This document shows positions 34,522-43,699 of a stretch of 64,000 bases of DNA, piece by piece. A program made the position numbers and the translations under genes. This stretch comes from Pseudomonadota bacterium. Lineage in GTDB: Bacteria > Myxococcota_A > Polyangia > GCA-2747355. Under the pieces are notes generated by a model. The model ran no database searches. It had not been told where the DNA came from and saw only the letters and a program-made list of their open reading frames with translations. The stretch is taken from NCBI GenBank assembly GCA_016702545.1, contig JADJDT010000043.1, forward strand, positions 62,001-126,000. Reading direction: 5' to 3'. The first letter of the stretch is position 1, and each line of letters starts with the position of its first letter.

Positions 34522-36084
34522 TCAGAGGCCGCCGACGAGCGCCATGGCGGGCAGCACCAGCTGCCCCGCATCCGCGCGGTCGAAGCCGAGGCGCCCGAGC
34601 TCGCGTTCGAAGACGGCGACGATCTCGGGGTCGAGCTGTGTGCCGGCGCAGCGCTTGAGCTCGGCCATCGCCGCGGCATGCGGCAACGCTCGGCGATAGG
34701 CACGATCGGTGGTCATCGCATCGTAGGTGTCGGCGACGCTGATGATGCGGCCGATCAGCGGGATGTCCGGGCCACGCAGCCCCTGCGGGTAGCCGCTGCC
34801 GTCGTAGCACTCGTGGTGGCAGTAGACGGCGGGCACCAGGTCGCGCAGGAAGGGAATCGGGTCGAGGATGCGCCGGCCCTTCTCGGGATGCGTGCGAAAC
34901 ATCGCGATCTCGTCCGGTGTCAGGCGGCCGGCCTTGTTCAGCTTCTCGCTGGGAATGCCGATCTTGCCGATGTCGTGCACCTTGGCCGAGAGCACGACGC
35001 GGTCGAGATCGCGCTCAGAGAGTCCTAGGCCCTCGCCGATCAGCCGCGCGAAGTGCGACACGCGCTCGGAGTGGCCGCGGGTGTAACGGTCGCTCTCCTC
35101 GAGCGCGTTGGCGAAGCCCACGATGGTCTGGCGGAAGTTCTCCTCGAGGCTGAGATTGGCGACCTCCAGCCGCTGCTTCGAATCGAGCAGGTGTTGGTAC
35201 AGGCGCGCATTCTCGATGCTGAAGGCGGCGCGGCTGGCCAGCACCGCGAGCATCTTGCGCTGGCCCTCGTTGAACTTGCAGCCGCGCGTATAGGAGCAGG
35301 CGTTGAGCATGCCGACGATGCGGTGACGCACGACCAACGGAATCGAGCAGAAGGCAACCACGCTCTCGGAGTCGATCTCGGTCGCGAAGAACTGCTGCAG
35401 CTTGGCGCCGTGGGCCAGCACCGGCATCGCGCCCTCGTAGCAGCGCAGCAGCTCTCCCACCTTCGGTTGGCTGAGCGCGTCCTCGTGGCCGTCGCGGCAG
35501 CGGCGCATGCGCTCGCTGTACTGGCCGCTGTTCTCGTCCTCCTCCAGCAGCAGCGTGACCGCATCGGCGCCCAGCTCTTCGACCGCCGTGTCGACCAGCA
35601 GGCGCAGGATCGGCTCGACGCTCAGGCTCTGACTGATGGCCTCGGAAATCTGGTAGACGCTGACCGCCTCGCGCAGGCGCATGTTCTCGCGCTCGAGCCG
35701 CTGGCGTTCGAGCGCGCGCTTGACGATGTGTACGATGTCCTCGACCTTGAAGGGCTTGAGCACGTAGTCGTAGGCGCCACGCTTCATCGCCTCGATCGCG
35801 GTCTCGACCGTGCCGAAGCCGCTGATGATGATCGTCAGCACGGGTAGCTGGAGCCGATTGATGGCCTCCAGCAGCTCGAGGCCGCCCATCCGCGGCATCT
35901 TCAGGTCGCTGATCACCAGGTTGTAGGAGCGGCGCTGAAGCTCGGCCAGCGCCGCCTCGCCGTTCTCCGCCGTGCGTACGATCAAGCCCTCGGTGGTGAG
36001 GAAGTCGCTGAGGATCCCGCGAATGACCTTCTCGTCGTCGACGACGAGCACGCGGGGAGCCTCTTCGTGGCGCGCGGTCTCCAT
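34522..36084 (-). CDS. Response regulator with GAF and HD-GYP output
   Basis: 520 residues. REC domain with phosphoacceptor D60 (ISDLKMPRMGG) and Lys in VLKPF; GAF domain at about 140-310; HD-GYP at about 325-500 with VHDIGKIGIP, HHECYDGSGYP and ISVADTYDAMTTDR. The HD and GYP residues are intact, so c-di-GMP phosphodiesterase activity is expected. Architecture indicates phosphorylation-controlled removal of c-di-GMP, affecting motility or matrix. A palindrome at 36135-36163 lies 51 bp upstream of the start. Confidence 0.93.
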   Translation of the reverse strand: METARHEEAPRVLVVDDEKVIRGILSDFLTTEGLIVRTAENGEAALAELQRRSYNLVISDLKMPRMGGLELLEAINRLQLPVLTIIISGFGTVETAIEAMKRGAYDYVLKPFKVEDIVHIVKRALERQRLERENMRLREAVSVYQISEAISQSLSVEPILRLLVDTAVEELGADAVTLLLEEDENSGQYSERMRRCRDGHEDALSQPKVGELLRCYEGAMPVLAHGAKLQQFFATEIDSESVVAFCSIPLVVRHRIVGMLNACSYTRGCKFNEGQRKMLAVLASRAAFSIENARLYQHLLDSKQRLEVANLSLEENFRQTIVGFANALEESDRYTRGHSERVSHFARLIGEGLGLSERDLDRVVLSAKVHDIGKIGIPSEKLNKAGRLTPDEIAMFRTHPEKGRRILDPIPFLRDLVPAVYCHHECYDGSGYPQGLRGPDIPLIGRIISVADTYDAMTTDRAYRRALPHAAAMAELKRCAGTQLDPEIVAVFERELGRLGFDRADAGQLVLPAMALVGGL

Positions 36085-36134
36085 CGTGCCTCCGAACAGC
36101 CGGCCAAGACGATCGTTAGGGTTGGGAATGTTAG

Positions 36135-36163
36135 CGTAATTTGGCGCGCCGCGTCAAATTACG
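36135..36163. promoter_or_regulatory. AT-containing palindrome upstream of HD-GYP gene
   Basis: CGTAATTTG (36135-36143) and its perfect complement CAAATTACG (36155-36163) are separated by 11 GC-rich bases. It lies between the end of the DUF2254 gene and the HD-GYP start, both on the minus strand. It may be an operator or part of a terminator; no U-run follows. Confidence 0.4.
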
Positions 36164-36190
36164 GCGATGCGAGGATCGCCGAGTGCGCGA

Positions 36191-37774
36191 TCAGATCCCG
36201 CGGGCGGTGGATCCAGGCGTGTGCGCCGCTTCCGGATCCGCCGCGAGCTGCGGGAACCAGCCGAAGAAGCGCGCCAGGGCGGTGCGACGCGCCGGTTCGA
36301 CGTAGTCGAAGTTCTGGCCGCGGTCGACGACCTCCCAGAACTCGGGCTCGGTCGCCGACAGCAGCTCGTCGCGGATGCGTCGCAGTCGCGGCGCGCTCTC
36401 GTCGGCGAGGTCGCGCCAGATCTGGCGGGCGGGCGGCTCGGCGTCCGCGGCCAGGTAATAGGCCGCCAGCTTGGCCTGCGCCCGGCGCACGCCGACGAGC
36501 GCGTGCTCCTGCGCCTCGGTCTCCGGGGCGCGATCGACGGCGAGCAGCGTCAGCAGCAGGCGTTCGTGGTGATCCGAGGCCGTGGCGAAGGCGCGCTCAC
36601 AGAGCTGGGCCAGATCGTGAGCCACCGTCTCGGTGATGAAGGGCAGGCCGGCGGTGAGGGCAGTCTGGCCGTAGTAGCGCAGGTGCCTCGCCACCGTCAG
36701 CGCCGTGGCATCCTGGCGCGCTGCGAGCAGCGCCTCGGCGAGCGTGCGGTACTGGTGCAGCACGTTGTAGGCCGAGCGCACGTCGCGCTGATTGATGCTC
36801 GCGCGCAAGTAGCTGTTGAAGAAGCGGAGCGTGAGCTGCAGCGCCGCGCCGTCGCCATGCTGCAGGGCGCCCTCGGCCACCGTGCGTGTGCCGATGGCCA
36901 CCAGGGCGTTGACGTCGCGCAGCTCGCCGAGGGCCTCCTCGAAGAGCGACTGGAACTGCCGCAGCACCTTCCATTCGAACCAGGTGTGAGCCGCGCCGAG
37001 CGCCGCCACGCTCGCTGGCGCCATCACGGCGAAGTCGGGATCGCGATCGAGGTCGGGCCCGATCACGAACCAGCCCCCGGGCAGCGCGCGCTTGTGCTGG
37101 TGGTAGCGCTGCACCAGGGCGGCGAGGGCCTCGACGCCCCGCGCGGCCACCGGGCGATCGTGCTGGCTGACGGCGTTGGTCGCGATGTCGGCGAGCTGCT
37201 CGATGCCGCCGAGCGCCCGCCGCTGACTGCGCCCCGACCGCGCCGGATCGCGGGCCCGCTCGGTGGCGTCGATCGCGGTCTGATCGGCCAGGCGCGCGAT
37301 CAGCCGCTCCGGCTGCAGGAAGGCGAAGACGTAGGCGAAGTAGGGCAGCAACAACAGCAAGGCGGCGGTCACCAGCGCCAGGGTGGCGGCGACGCGCGCG
37401 GGCGAGGTGCCCACGTGTTGCGCGGCAACGCTATTCCACAGGCAAGCGAGCGAGGTGGCGAGGAAGAAGCCGATCACGAGCAGATTGGTGCGGTCGCGGA
37501 AGAACAGCTCGGTGACGCGCGGCGTGTAACGCGTGGCCGAGAGCTGGACGATGATCGACACGACCGTGATCGCGATGCCGAGGATCGCGACGACGATGTC
37601 GGGGAGGCCCCCCAGCACGCGTGGTGCGTCGGCCAGCGCGCCCGTCGCGCCACCGCGCCAGATGGCCGCCGCGCTCACCAGCAGCAACGCCAGCGGCATC
37701 ACCAGCGCCGCGCCACCGCCGAGCAGCACCAACGGGTTGCGCCGCCGCCGGGGGCGTGAGGTGGACGGCAGCAT
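36191..37774 (-). CDS. DUF2254 membrane protein
   Basis: 527 residues from the ATG at 37774. Four membrane helices in the first 175 residues (helices near 17-38, 58-80, 98-120, 135-160), with VSIIVQLSATRYTPRV typical of DUF2254, then a long helical cytoplasmic domain ending in a motif with VDRGQNFDYVEPAR. Function unknown. It is divergent from coaX with a 169-bp gap. Confidence 0.82.
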   Translation of the reverse strand: MLPSTSRPRRRRNPLVLLGGGAALVMPLALLLVSAAAIWRGGATGALADAPRVLGGLPDIVVAILGIAITVVSIIVQLSATRYTPRVTELFFRDRTNLLVIGFFLATSLACLWNSVAAQHVGTSPARVAATLALVTAALLLLLPYFAYVFAFLQPERLIARLADQTAIDATERARDPARSGRSQRRALGGIEQLADIATNAVSQHDRPVAARGVEALAALVQRYHQHKRALPGGWFVIGPDLDRDPDFAVMAPASVAALGAAHTWFEWKVLRQFQSLFEEALGELRDVNALVAIGTRTVAEGALQHGDGAALQLTLRFFNSYLRASINQRDVRSAYNVLHQYRTLAEALLAARQDATALTVARHLRYYGQTALTAGLPFITETVAHDLAQLCERAFATASDHHERLLLTLLAVDRAPETEAQEHALVGVRRAQAKLAAYYLAADAEPPARQIWRDLADESAPRLRRIRDELLSATEPEFWEVVDRGQNFDYVEPARRTALARFFGWFPQLAADPEAAHTPGSTARGI

Positions 37775-37943
37775 GCGGCGGAGGATACCGCCCTGTGGCG
37801 ATCGTCGCCAACGCGGAGCACGACCGGCCGGCCATGCCCCGCTCGGCGCGGGGCCCGCGGCGTGGGTCGGAAGTCGGGTGGCGGCGGCGCGGGCTGGTCT
37901 CGCCGGCGCCGACGATCGATACTGCGGCCAGCGAGGAGGCCCC

Positions 37944-38720
37944 ATGCTGCTGGCCTGCGACGTCGGCAACTCACACACGGTGATCGGGTGCTTCGACGGC
38001 GCGCGCCTGCTCGAGCACTGGCGACTCGCCACCTCGGCCGATCGGACGGCCGATGAGAGCGCGGTGCTGATCGACCAGTTGCTGCGCCTCGGGGCGGTGG
38101 TCGGCGTGCCCACGGCCGCGATCATCGCCTCCGTCGTCCCGGGCGCGACCGAGGCGCTGCGGGTCGCGCTGCGGCGGCGCTTCGCGGTCGAGGCGCTGCT
38201 CGTCGGGCCCGAGCTCGACACTGGCATGCCCGTGCTCTACGACAACCCGGCCGAGGTGGGCGCCGATCGCATCGTCAACGCCGTGGCGGCCTACGCGCGC
38301 TGGCGGCAGGGGTTGATCGTCGTCGACTTCGGTACGGCCACGACCTTCGACTGTGTCACGCCGCGCGGCGAGTACCTCGGTGGGGCGATCGCGCCGGGCT
38401 TGGCGATCGGTGCCGAGGCGCTCTACCGGCGCACGGCCAAGCTGCCGCGGGTGGCGATCGAGCGCCCCGCGCGGGCGTTGGGCCGCAGCACCGTCGCCAG
38501 CATGCAGGCCGGGCTCTACTTCGGCTACGCAGGGCTCGTGGACGGCATCGTCAACGCGCTGCGCGCGGAGCTCGACTTCAAACCCAAGGTCGTGGCCACC
38601 GGCGGGCTGGCCGGCCTGATCGCCGGCGCTTCGGCTCAAATCAGCGAGGTCGACGAGCTGCTGACGCTCGAAGGGTTGCGGCTGTTGGCGCAACGCCATC
38701 ACGACCGCGCGCCGGCCTGA
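37944..38720 (+). CDS. coaX: Type III pantothenate kinase
   Basis: 258 residues from the ATG at 37944 with SD GAGGAGG. ASKHA-fold motifs: ACDVGNSHTVIGCFDG (phosphate 1), GADRIVNAVAAY, VVDFGTATTFDCV (phosphate 2) and ATGGLA (adenosine). These match CoaX, which phosphorylates pantothenate as the first step of CoA synthesis, K+-dependent and insensitive to CoA. Length is usual. A palindromic element follows 16 bp after the stop. Confidence 0.95.
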   Translation: MLLACDVGNSHTVIGCFDGARLLEHWRLATSADRTADESAVLIDQLLRLGAVVGVPTAAIIASVVPGATEALRVALRRRFAVEALLVGPELDTGMPVLYDNPAEVGADRIVNAVAAYARWRQGLIVVDFGTATTFDCVTPRGEYLGGAIAPGLAIGAEALYRRTAKLPRVAIERPARALGRSTVASMQAGLYFGYAGLVDGIVNALRAELDFKPKVVATGGLAGLIAGASAQISEVDELLTLEGLRLLAQRHHDRAPA

Positions 38721-38733
38721 ACGCGGGGCGCGC

Positions 38734-38898
38734 GAAGGGCTCGTGACAAGACGAATCGGTCGACTGTGGCTGTCGAGGCGCGCGGCCGGCAAGGAGCGAC
38801 GACGAAGGTCTACCTGGGGTAAACCGAGGAGGAGCGACGCTGGCGGACGCGATGGATCGGCGGCCACAACGATCGAGTTGTCTTGTCACGAGCCCGAA
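38734..38898. mobile_element. 159-bp palindromic miniature element with 3-bp duplication
   Basis: Perfect 16-bp terminal inverted repeats (GGGCTCGTGACAAGAC at 38737-38752; complement at 38880-38895) are flanked by GAA at 38734-38736 and 38896-38898. Imperfect pairing continues inward to TACC-TGG-GGTA at 38811-38821. The core 38785-38840 aligns without gaps to the core of the element at 8522-8677 (about 41 of 56 identical) although the outer arms are unrelated. It lies between coaX and the EF-G gene and contains no gene. Confidence 0.75.
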
Positions 38899-38965
38899 CT
38901 GGCGAGGAAGAGCGCCATCTGATAGCACCGAGAGGCTGGGACGACTGAAGAGCGGGAGGCGCGGC

Positions 38966-41056
38966 ATGAAGAAATTCGAGGCCGGTGACATCCGCACGGT
39001 GGCGCTCGTGGGCCACGGCAAGTCGGGGAAGACCTCGCTCGGCGAGGCGCTGCTCTTCGACGCCAAGGTCACTTCCAGGTTGGGAAAGGTCGACGACGGC
39101 AGCTCCGCGCTCGACACCGAGCCCGAGGAGCTGGCGCGCAAGGCGAGCGTGCAGCTCGCCCTCGGTTGCTGCGAATGGAAGCGGCGCAAGATCAACTTCA
39201 TCGATACGCCCGGTGACGCCAACTTCGCTGCCGATGCGCTGCTCGGCCTGTGGGCCGCCGACACGGCCCTGTTGGTGGTCAGCGCCGCGGACGGGGTGCA
39301 GGTCGGCACCGAGCGCGTCTGGGCGCTGGCGCGCGAGCGGCGGCTGCCGGTCGTCGTCTTCGTCAGCAAGCTCGACCGCGAGCGGGCGAGCTATGACAAG
39401 GCGCTGCAGCAGGTGCGGAGCATCCTCAGCGAGCGGGCGGTCGCGTTGCAGCTACCGATCGGCGAGGCGCAGGCGTTCAGCGGCGTGATCGACCTGCTGC
39501 AGCTCAAGGCCTTCACCTTCAGTGCCGACGGTCGCACGGTGGTGGCGGGCGAGATCCCGGCGGCCCTGCGCGACGACGCCGTGCTGGCGCGCGAGCAGGC
39601 CGTCGAAGCGATCGCGACGACAGACGACCAGCTGATCGAGAAATACCTCGAGACCGGCGCGCTGACCGACGAGGAGATCCGGCGCGGTCTGGTGCAGGGG
39701 CTGCTGGCCGGGGCGCTGGTGCCCGTCCTGTGTGGGGCGCCGACGCGCAATCTCGGCATCCCCCTGCTGCTCGACTTCCTCGCCGACTGCTGCCCGCCGC
39801 CGACCGCGCGCGCGCCGGCCGCGGGTCAGGACCGTGTTGGCGCCCCCAAGGCCCGGGCCTACGACCCCGCCGCGCCCTTCGCCGGCTATGTGTTCAAGAC
39901 CCTCGCCTCGGACATCGGCCGACTGACGCTGGTGCGCGTCGTCTCGGGCACGCTCGGACCCGACATGCACCTGATCAATGCCAAGACCGGGACGCACGAG
40001 CGCGTCGGCCAGATCTACGCGCTGGTGGGCAAACGGCGTGAGACGCTCGAGCAGGCCACCGTCGGCGACCTGGTCGGACTGCCCAAGCTCAAGGACACCC
40101 ACACCGGCGACACCCTGGTCGACGAGCATGATCCGATCGTGTTCCCGGCCCCCGCGTTGCCGCCGCCGGTGATCGGCTTCTCGCTGCGGCCCAAGGCCAA
40201 GGGGGACGAGGAGCGACTCGCCTCCCGCCTGGCCGACCTGCTGGCGGAGGATCCCGCGCTGCACCTCGATCGCGATCCGGTGACCCACGAGATGCTGCTG
40301 CGCGGGCTCGGGCAGGTCCACATCGAGACGGCCGTGAGCAAGCTCAAGCGCCATGGCGTGGAGGTGGAGCTCGAGCTGCCCAGGGTGCCCTACCGCGAGA
40401 CGATCAAGGGCAAGGCCACCGACGTCGAGGGCAAGCACAAGAAGCAGTCCGGTGGTCGCGGCCAGTTCGGCGTGTGCTACCTCGACATGGAGCCCAAGCC
40501 CAAGGACAGCACGGTCGAAGATTCACTCGAGTTCGTCGACGAGGTCTCCGGTGGCTCGATTCCGCGGCAGTTCATTCCGTCGATCGAGAAGGGCATCCGT
40601 GACCGGATGTCGCGCGGCGTGCTGGCGGGCTGCCCGGTCGTCGACATCCGGGTGACGCTCAAGGACGGCAAGTACCATCCCGTCGATTCCGACGGCCGGT
40701 CGTTCGAGATCGCCGGCTCCAAGGGCTTCCAGGCGGCCTTCCGTGCCGCCCATCCGATTCTGCTCGAGCCGATCGTCAGCCTCGAGGTCGTCAGCCCCGA
40801 GGAATACATGGGCGACATCATCGGCGATATCAGCAGCCGCCGGGGGCGGGTGCTCGGCACCGAGGCGCGCGGGCACCACCAGGTCATTCGCGCCCAGGTG
40901 CCGCAGGCCGAGGTGCTGCGCTACGCGATCGACCTGGAGTCGATCTCGGCCGGGCGTGGCCACTTCCAGGTCGCCTTCTCGCACTACCAGGAGCTACCGG
41001 CGAACTTGGCGGAGCAGGTGATCGGCGAGGCCAAGGTCACCGAGGACGAGGATTAG
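38966..41056 (+). CDS. Elongation factor G paralogue (EF-G-like GTPase)
   Basis: 696 residues from the ATG at 38966 with SD GGGAGG. All five EF-G domains are present: P-loop GHGKSGKTSL, switch II DTPGDANF, base-recognition SKLD at about 130 (canonical is NKxD), domain II, KQSGGRGQFGVCYLDMEP, and domain IV/V with SSRRGRVLG. The P-loop GHGKSGKT rather than GHVDHGKT and the SKLD change mark it as an EF-G paralogue (FusA2-like) rather than the main factor. Role in translocation, recycling or ribosome rescue cannot be told from sequence. Confidence 0.88.
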   Translation: MKKFEAGDIRTVALVGHGKSGKTSLGEALLFDAKVTSRLGKVDDGSSALDTEPEELARKASVQLALGCCEWKRRKINFIDTPGDANFAADALLGLWAADTALLVVSAADGVQVGTERVWALARERRLPVVVFVSKLDRERASYDKALQQVRSILSERAVALQLPIGEAQAFSGVIDLLQLKAFTFSADGRTVVAGEIPAALRDDAVLAREQAVEAIATTDDQLIEKYLETGALTDEEIRRGLVQGLLAGALVPVLCGAPTRNLGIPLLLDFLADCCPPPTARAPAAGQDRVGAPKARAYDPAAPFAGYVFKTLASDIGRLTLVRVVSGTLGPDMHLINAKTGTHERVGQIYALVGKRRETLEQATVGDLVGLPKLKDTHTGDTLVDEHDPIVFPAPALPPPVIGFSLRPKAKGDEERLASRLADLLAEDPALHLDRDPVTHEMLLRGLGQVHIETAVSKLKRHGVEVELELPRVPYRETIKGKATDVEGKHKKQSGGRGQFGVCYLDMEPKPKDSTVEDSLEFVDEVSGGSIPRQFIPSIEKGIRDRMSRGVLAGCPVVDIRVTLKDGKYHPVDSDGRSFEIAGSKGFQAAFRAAHPILLEPIVSLEVVSPEEYMGDIIGDISSRRGRVLGTEARGHHQVIRAQVPQAEVLRYAIDLESISAGRGHFQVAFSHYQELPANLAEQVIGEAKVTEDED

Positions 41057-41101
41057 CACTAGCGCTGGGGCGCGGCAGCGCGCGAGGAGAGTCGTGGTCT
41101 C

Positions 41102-42244
41102 GTGGGTCTCGCACTAACAGCACTGGAGCCAGGGCAGCTCTCGCCCGCCGTCGCCCGCGCCGTCGGGGCGCAGGCGCCCGCGCCCGCACGGATGATGGCC
41201 GCACGCGGGCTGGCGCCGCTGGGGCCGCTGGACCTCGTGACGGCGATCTACCAGCTTGGCTTCGACAGCGACCCCGCCGTCGCAGCCGCTGCCCAGCAGA
41301 CGGCCGACAAGCTGCCGGAGCCGGCCCTGAACGCCGCGCTGGCGGGAGCCGCCGATCCCCGGGTGATCGACTTCTTCGCCCTGCGGATGATCGGCCGACC
41401 GGCCTTGATCGAGCGGGTGCTGCTCAATCCGCGCACGGACGACCAGACCTTCATCGCCCTGGCGGCCAAGCTCGGCGGCGACCGCGAGCTCGAGATGATC
41501 GCCGGCAACGAGCAGCGCTTGCTGCGCTGTCCGGCGATCATCGAGACGCTGTATTTCAATCGCGCGGCGCGGATGTCGACGGTCGAGCGCCTGTTGGAGC
41601 TGGCGGTGCGCAACGGGGTCGAGCTGGCCGGGATCCCGCAGTTCAAGGACATGGCGGCCAACATCCTCGGCGCCGCGGGGCCGGCGGCGGGGGCCGACCC
41701 GGCCGCGACGAGCCCGACGGGCACCTCGCCCTCACCGCTGGATGCGGCAGCGATCGACGCGATCTTCGCCACCGTCGTCGACGGGGCTTTGGACGGCGAG
41801 GCGGTCGGGGAGCTGGAGTTCGGCCAGCAGCAGGAGCGCGAAGAGCACGCCGACAACCTGAGCCGCCTGCCGGTCAATGCGAAGATCCGCAAGGCCACGC
41901 TGGGGACGGCCTTCGAGCGCGCGGTGCTGATCCGCGACCCGATCCGCATGGTGGCAGAGGCCGCGATCAAGTCGCCCGGGGTCAGCGAGAACGAGGCGGC
42001 CCGCCACGCTGCCAATCGCAACCTGGCTGAGGACATCATTCGCTACATCGCCGAAAAGCGCGACTGGCAGCGCAGCTACCAGATCAAGCTCGCGCTGGTG
42101 AACAATCCAAAATGCCCGATGGCCCAGGCGATGCGGCTGCTGACGCATCTGCGCGCCGGCGATCTGCGGGCCGTCGCGCGCTCGAAGAACGTCCCGAGCG
42201 CGCTCGCGACCGCCGCCAAGCGTGCTGCCGGCGGCGGCGCTTAG
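41102..42244 (+). CDS. Helical-repeat hypothetical protein
   Basis: 380 residues from a GTG at 41102 with GAGGAGAG 11 bp upstream. It is almost wholly alpha-helical, with a HEAT-like solenoid (residues 30-190 and 260-380) split by an acidic, Pro/Thr/Ser-rich linker near 195-215 (TSPTGTSPSPLD). Strings such as NPRTDDQTF and VKLALVNNPK-like IKLALVNNPKCP recall DUF2336-type repeat proteins, but I cannot assign it. It follows the EF-G paralogue by 45 bp and is probably in the same operon. Confidence 0.65.
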   Translation: MGLALTALEPGQLSPAVARAVGAQAPAPARMMAARGLAPLGPLDLVTAIYQLGFDSDPAVAAAAQQTADKLPEPALNAALAGAADPRVIDFFALRMIGRPALIERVLLNPRTDDQTFIALAAKLGGDRELEMIAGNEQRLLRCPAIIETLYFNRAARMSTVERLLELAVRNGVELAGIPQFKDMAANILGAAGPAAGADPAATSPTGTSPSPLDAAAIDAIFATVVDGALDGEAVGELEFGQQQEREEHADNLSRLPVNAKIRKATLGTAFERAVLIRDPIRMVAEAAIKSPGVSENEAARHAANRNLAEDIIRYIAEKRDWQRSYQIKLALVNNPKCPMAQAMRLLTHLRAGDLRAVARSKNVPSALATAAKRAAGGGA

Positions 42245-42265
42245 TCGCCCTGGGGCGGCGTGGCG

Positions 42266-42760
42266 ATGCAGGGCTTCAGCGCACGGCTCGGCGGCATGCT
42301 GGTCGCCCCTCGCGCGACGCTGGCGCGAGCTGCCGCGCCCGGCGCTCGCGGCGGGCTCCCGGACCTCTGGGCGCTGATGCTACTGCTGGTACCGGCCTTG
42401 CGGCTGCCGCAGCTCGTGGCGGGCGCCTGGTACGCGATCGACGTCAGCCCCGTGGGTGGCCTGCTGCTGCTGCTGAACCTGGTGGCGCGCGCCGTGGTGC
42501 TGCCCTTCGTCGCCAGCCTGCTCGGCGGGGCGTTGTTGTGGTGGGTCGGCCAGGGCCGGCTGCCGGCGCGCTATGCGGATCTGGCTGCGCTGTGTGCGCT
42601 GCCCGCGCTGGTGCTGCAGCTCACCGTCAACGGTCTGCTGCTGCTGGCCCCGGAGAGCGTGCAGCCCTTGGCGCGGCCGCTGGTCGGGGTGGGTGGGGGC
42701 GTCTGGTTCGTGGGCCTGCTGACCGTGACCGCGCGTGCGCTGCGCGGGGCGGCGGCCTGA
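42266..42760 (+). CDS. Yip1-like integral membrane protein
   Basis: 164 residues from the ATG at 42266 (a GTG at 42260 is also possible). Four or five hydrophobic helices (ALMLLLVPALRLPQLV, GGLLLLLNLVARAVVLPFVA, LAALCALPALVLQLTV, VGGGVWFVGLLTVTARAL) in a short protein resemble the bacterial Yip1 domain. Function unknown. It sits 21 bp after the helical-repeat gene and 25 bp before the thioredoxin gene, in one apparent operon. Confidence 0.62.
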   Translation: MQGFSARLGGMLVAPRATLARAAAPGARGGLPDLWALMLLLVPALRLPQLVAGAWYAIDVSPVGGLLLLLNLVARAVVLPFVASLLGGALLWWVGQGRLPARYADLAALCALPALVLQLTVNGLLLLAPESVQPLARPLVGVGGGVWFVGLLTVTARALRGAAA

Positions 42761-42785
42761 GCGGCGGAGAGGGTAGGGTCGCAGC

Positions 42786-43427
42786 ATGAGCCAGCGCGCG
42801 CGCGGGAGAGATGCCCTCGGTGCCGAGGAGGCGCCGTGGTCGCGTGCCGTCGGGCGCGTGGTCGTCGCGTTCGCGGTGGCGCTGGTGTTGTTCCAGTCGG
42901 TGGGCCTGTTGCGCGATGGCGATCGGCTGCGCGGCCTGGTGCGCGGCCAGCCGGCGCCCACGCTGCGTCTGCCCACGCTGGCAGGCCCGCCGATCAGCCT
43001 CGAGCAATGGCGGGGTCGCGTGGTGCTGTTGGAGTTCTGGGCGACCTGGTGCCCGCCCTGCCGCGAGAAGCTGGGGTTGCTCGAGCGACTGCAGGACGAG
43101 CTCGGGGCGCAGGGGCTACAGGCCGTGACGGTCGAGATCGAGGGCAACCGCGAGCGGGTGAGTCAGTTGGTGGGCGCGCAGGCCGAGCGCCGGCGCCGCG
43201 GCGGCTTGGCGGCGAGCGCCGTGGTCCACGCGATCGGCACCGACGCCGTGGCCGAGGCCTATCGCGTGCAGACGATTCCGCAGCTCGTGGTGATCGGGCG
43301 TCGGGGCGAGGTGCTCCACGTTCAGGTCGGCGGCGGCGGCGAGGACGAGCTGCGCCAGCAAGTGGCGCAGGCCTTGACGGCCTCCGCGCCGACCGGTGGC
43401 GGCAGTGGGGCAGGAGCGACGCGATGA
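42786..43427 (+). CDS. Membrane-anchored TlpA-like thioredoxin
   Basis: 213 residues. A single helix at about 24-42 anchors the protein; the thioredoxin/AhpC-like domain outside carries FWATWCPPCREK (redox CPPC) and IPQLVVIGRRGEV with the cis-proline. TlpA/ResA-type proteins reduce disulfides in exported proteins, often for cytochrome c maturation. No cyt c genes are adjacent. The C-terminus is Gly/Ser/Ala-rich. The stop overlaps the start of the small zinc-ribbon gene (ATGA). Confidence 0.85.
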   Translation: MSQRARGRDALGAEEAPWSRAVGRVVVAFAVALVLFQSVGLLRDGDRLRGLVRGQPAPTLRLPTLAGPPISLEQWRGRVVLLEFWATWCPPCREKLGLLERLQDELGAQGLQAVTVEIEGNRERVSQLVGAQAERRRRGGLAASAVVHAIGTDAVAEAYRVQTIPQLVVIGRRGEVLHVQVGGGGEDELRQQVAQALTASAPTGGGSGAGATR

Positions 43428-43615
43428 GCGAACGGGTGGTCAAGTGCTCCATGTGCGGCAAGGCGCTGCGTCCCGGGCAGACCTACTACAAGTGCAGCGT
43501 GTCCACCTGCAACAGCGGTCGGCTCAGGCTGAGCTTCTGCAGCCCAGGCTGTTGGGACGCCCATCTACCCACGGCGCGGCACCGCAGCGCAGGCTACACC
43601 GAACACGTCAACTGA
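43424..43615 (+). CDS. Small zinc-ribbon-like protein
   Basis: 63 residues. Six cysteines in KCSMCGK, YKCSVSTC and SFCSPGCW, then HLPTARHR, indicating a small treble-clef or double zinc site. The ATG overlaps the thioredoxin-like stop by 4 bp, so it is translationally coupled. No catalytic residues are evident; a zinc-binding adaptor is likely. I do not recognise a named family. Confidence 0.75.
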   Translation: MSERVVKCSMCGKALRPGQTYYKCSVSTCNSGRLRLSFCSPGCWDAHLPTARHRSAGYTEHVN

Positions 43616-43699
43616 GCGCTGGGTGCCGCCTTCCCAAGCTCGCCAAAGCGATCTAGCGTCCCCGTGGATTGGCGCACCGGGCTGTGCTGACGGGAGCCT

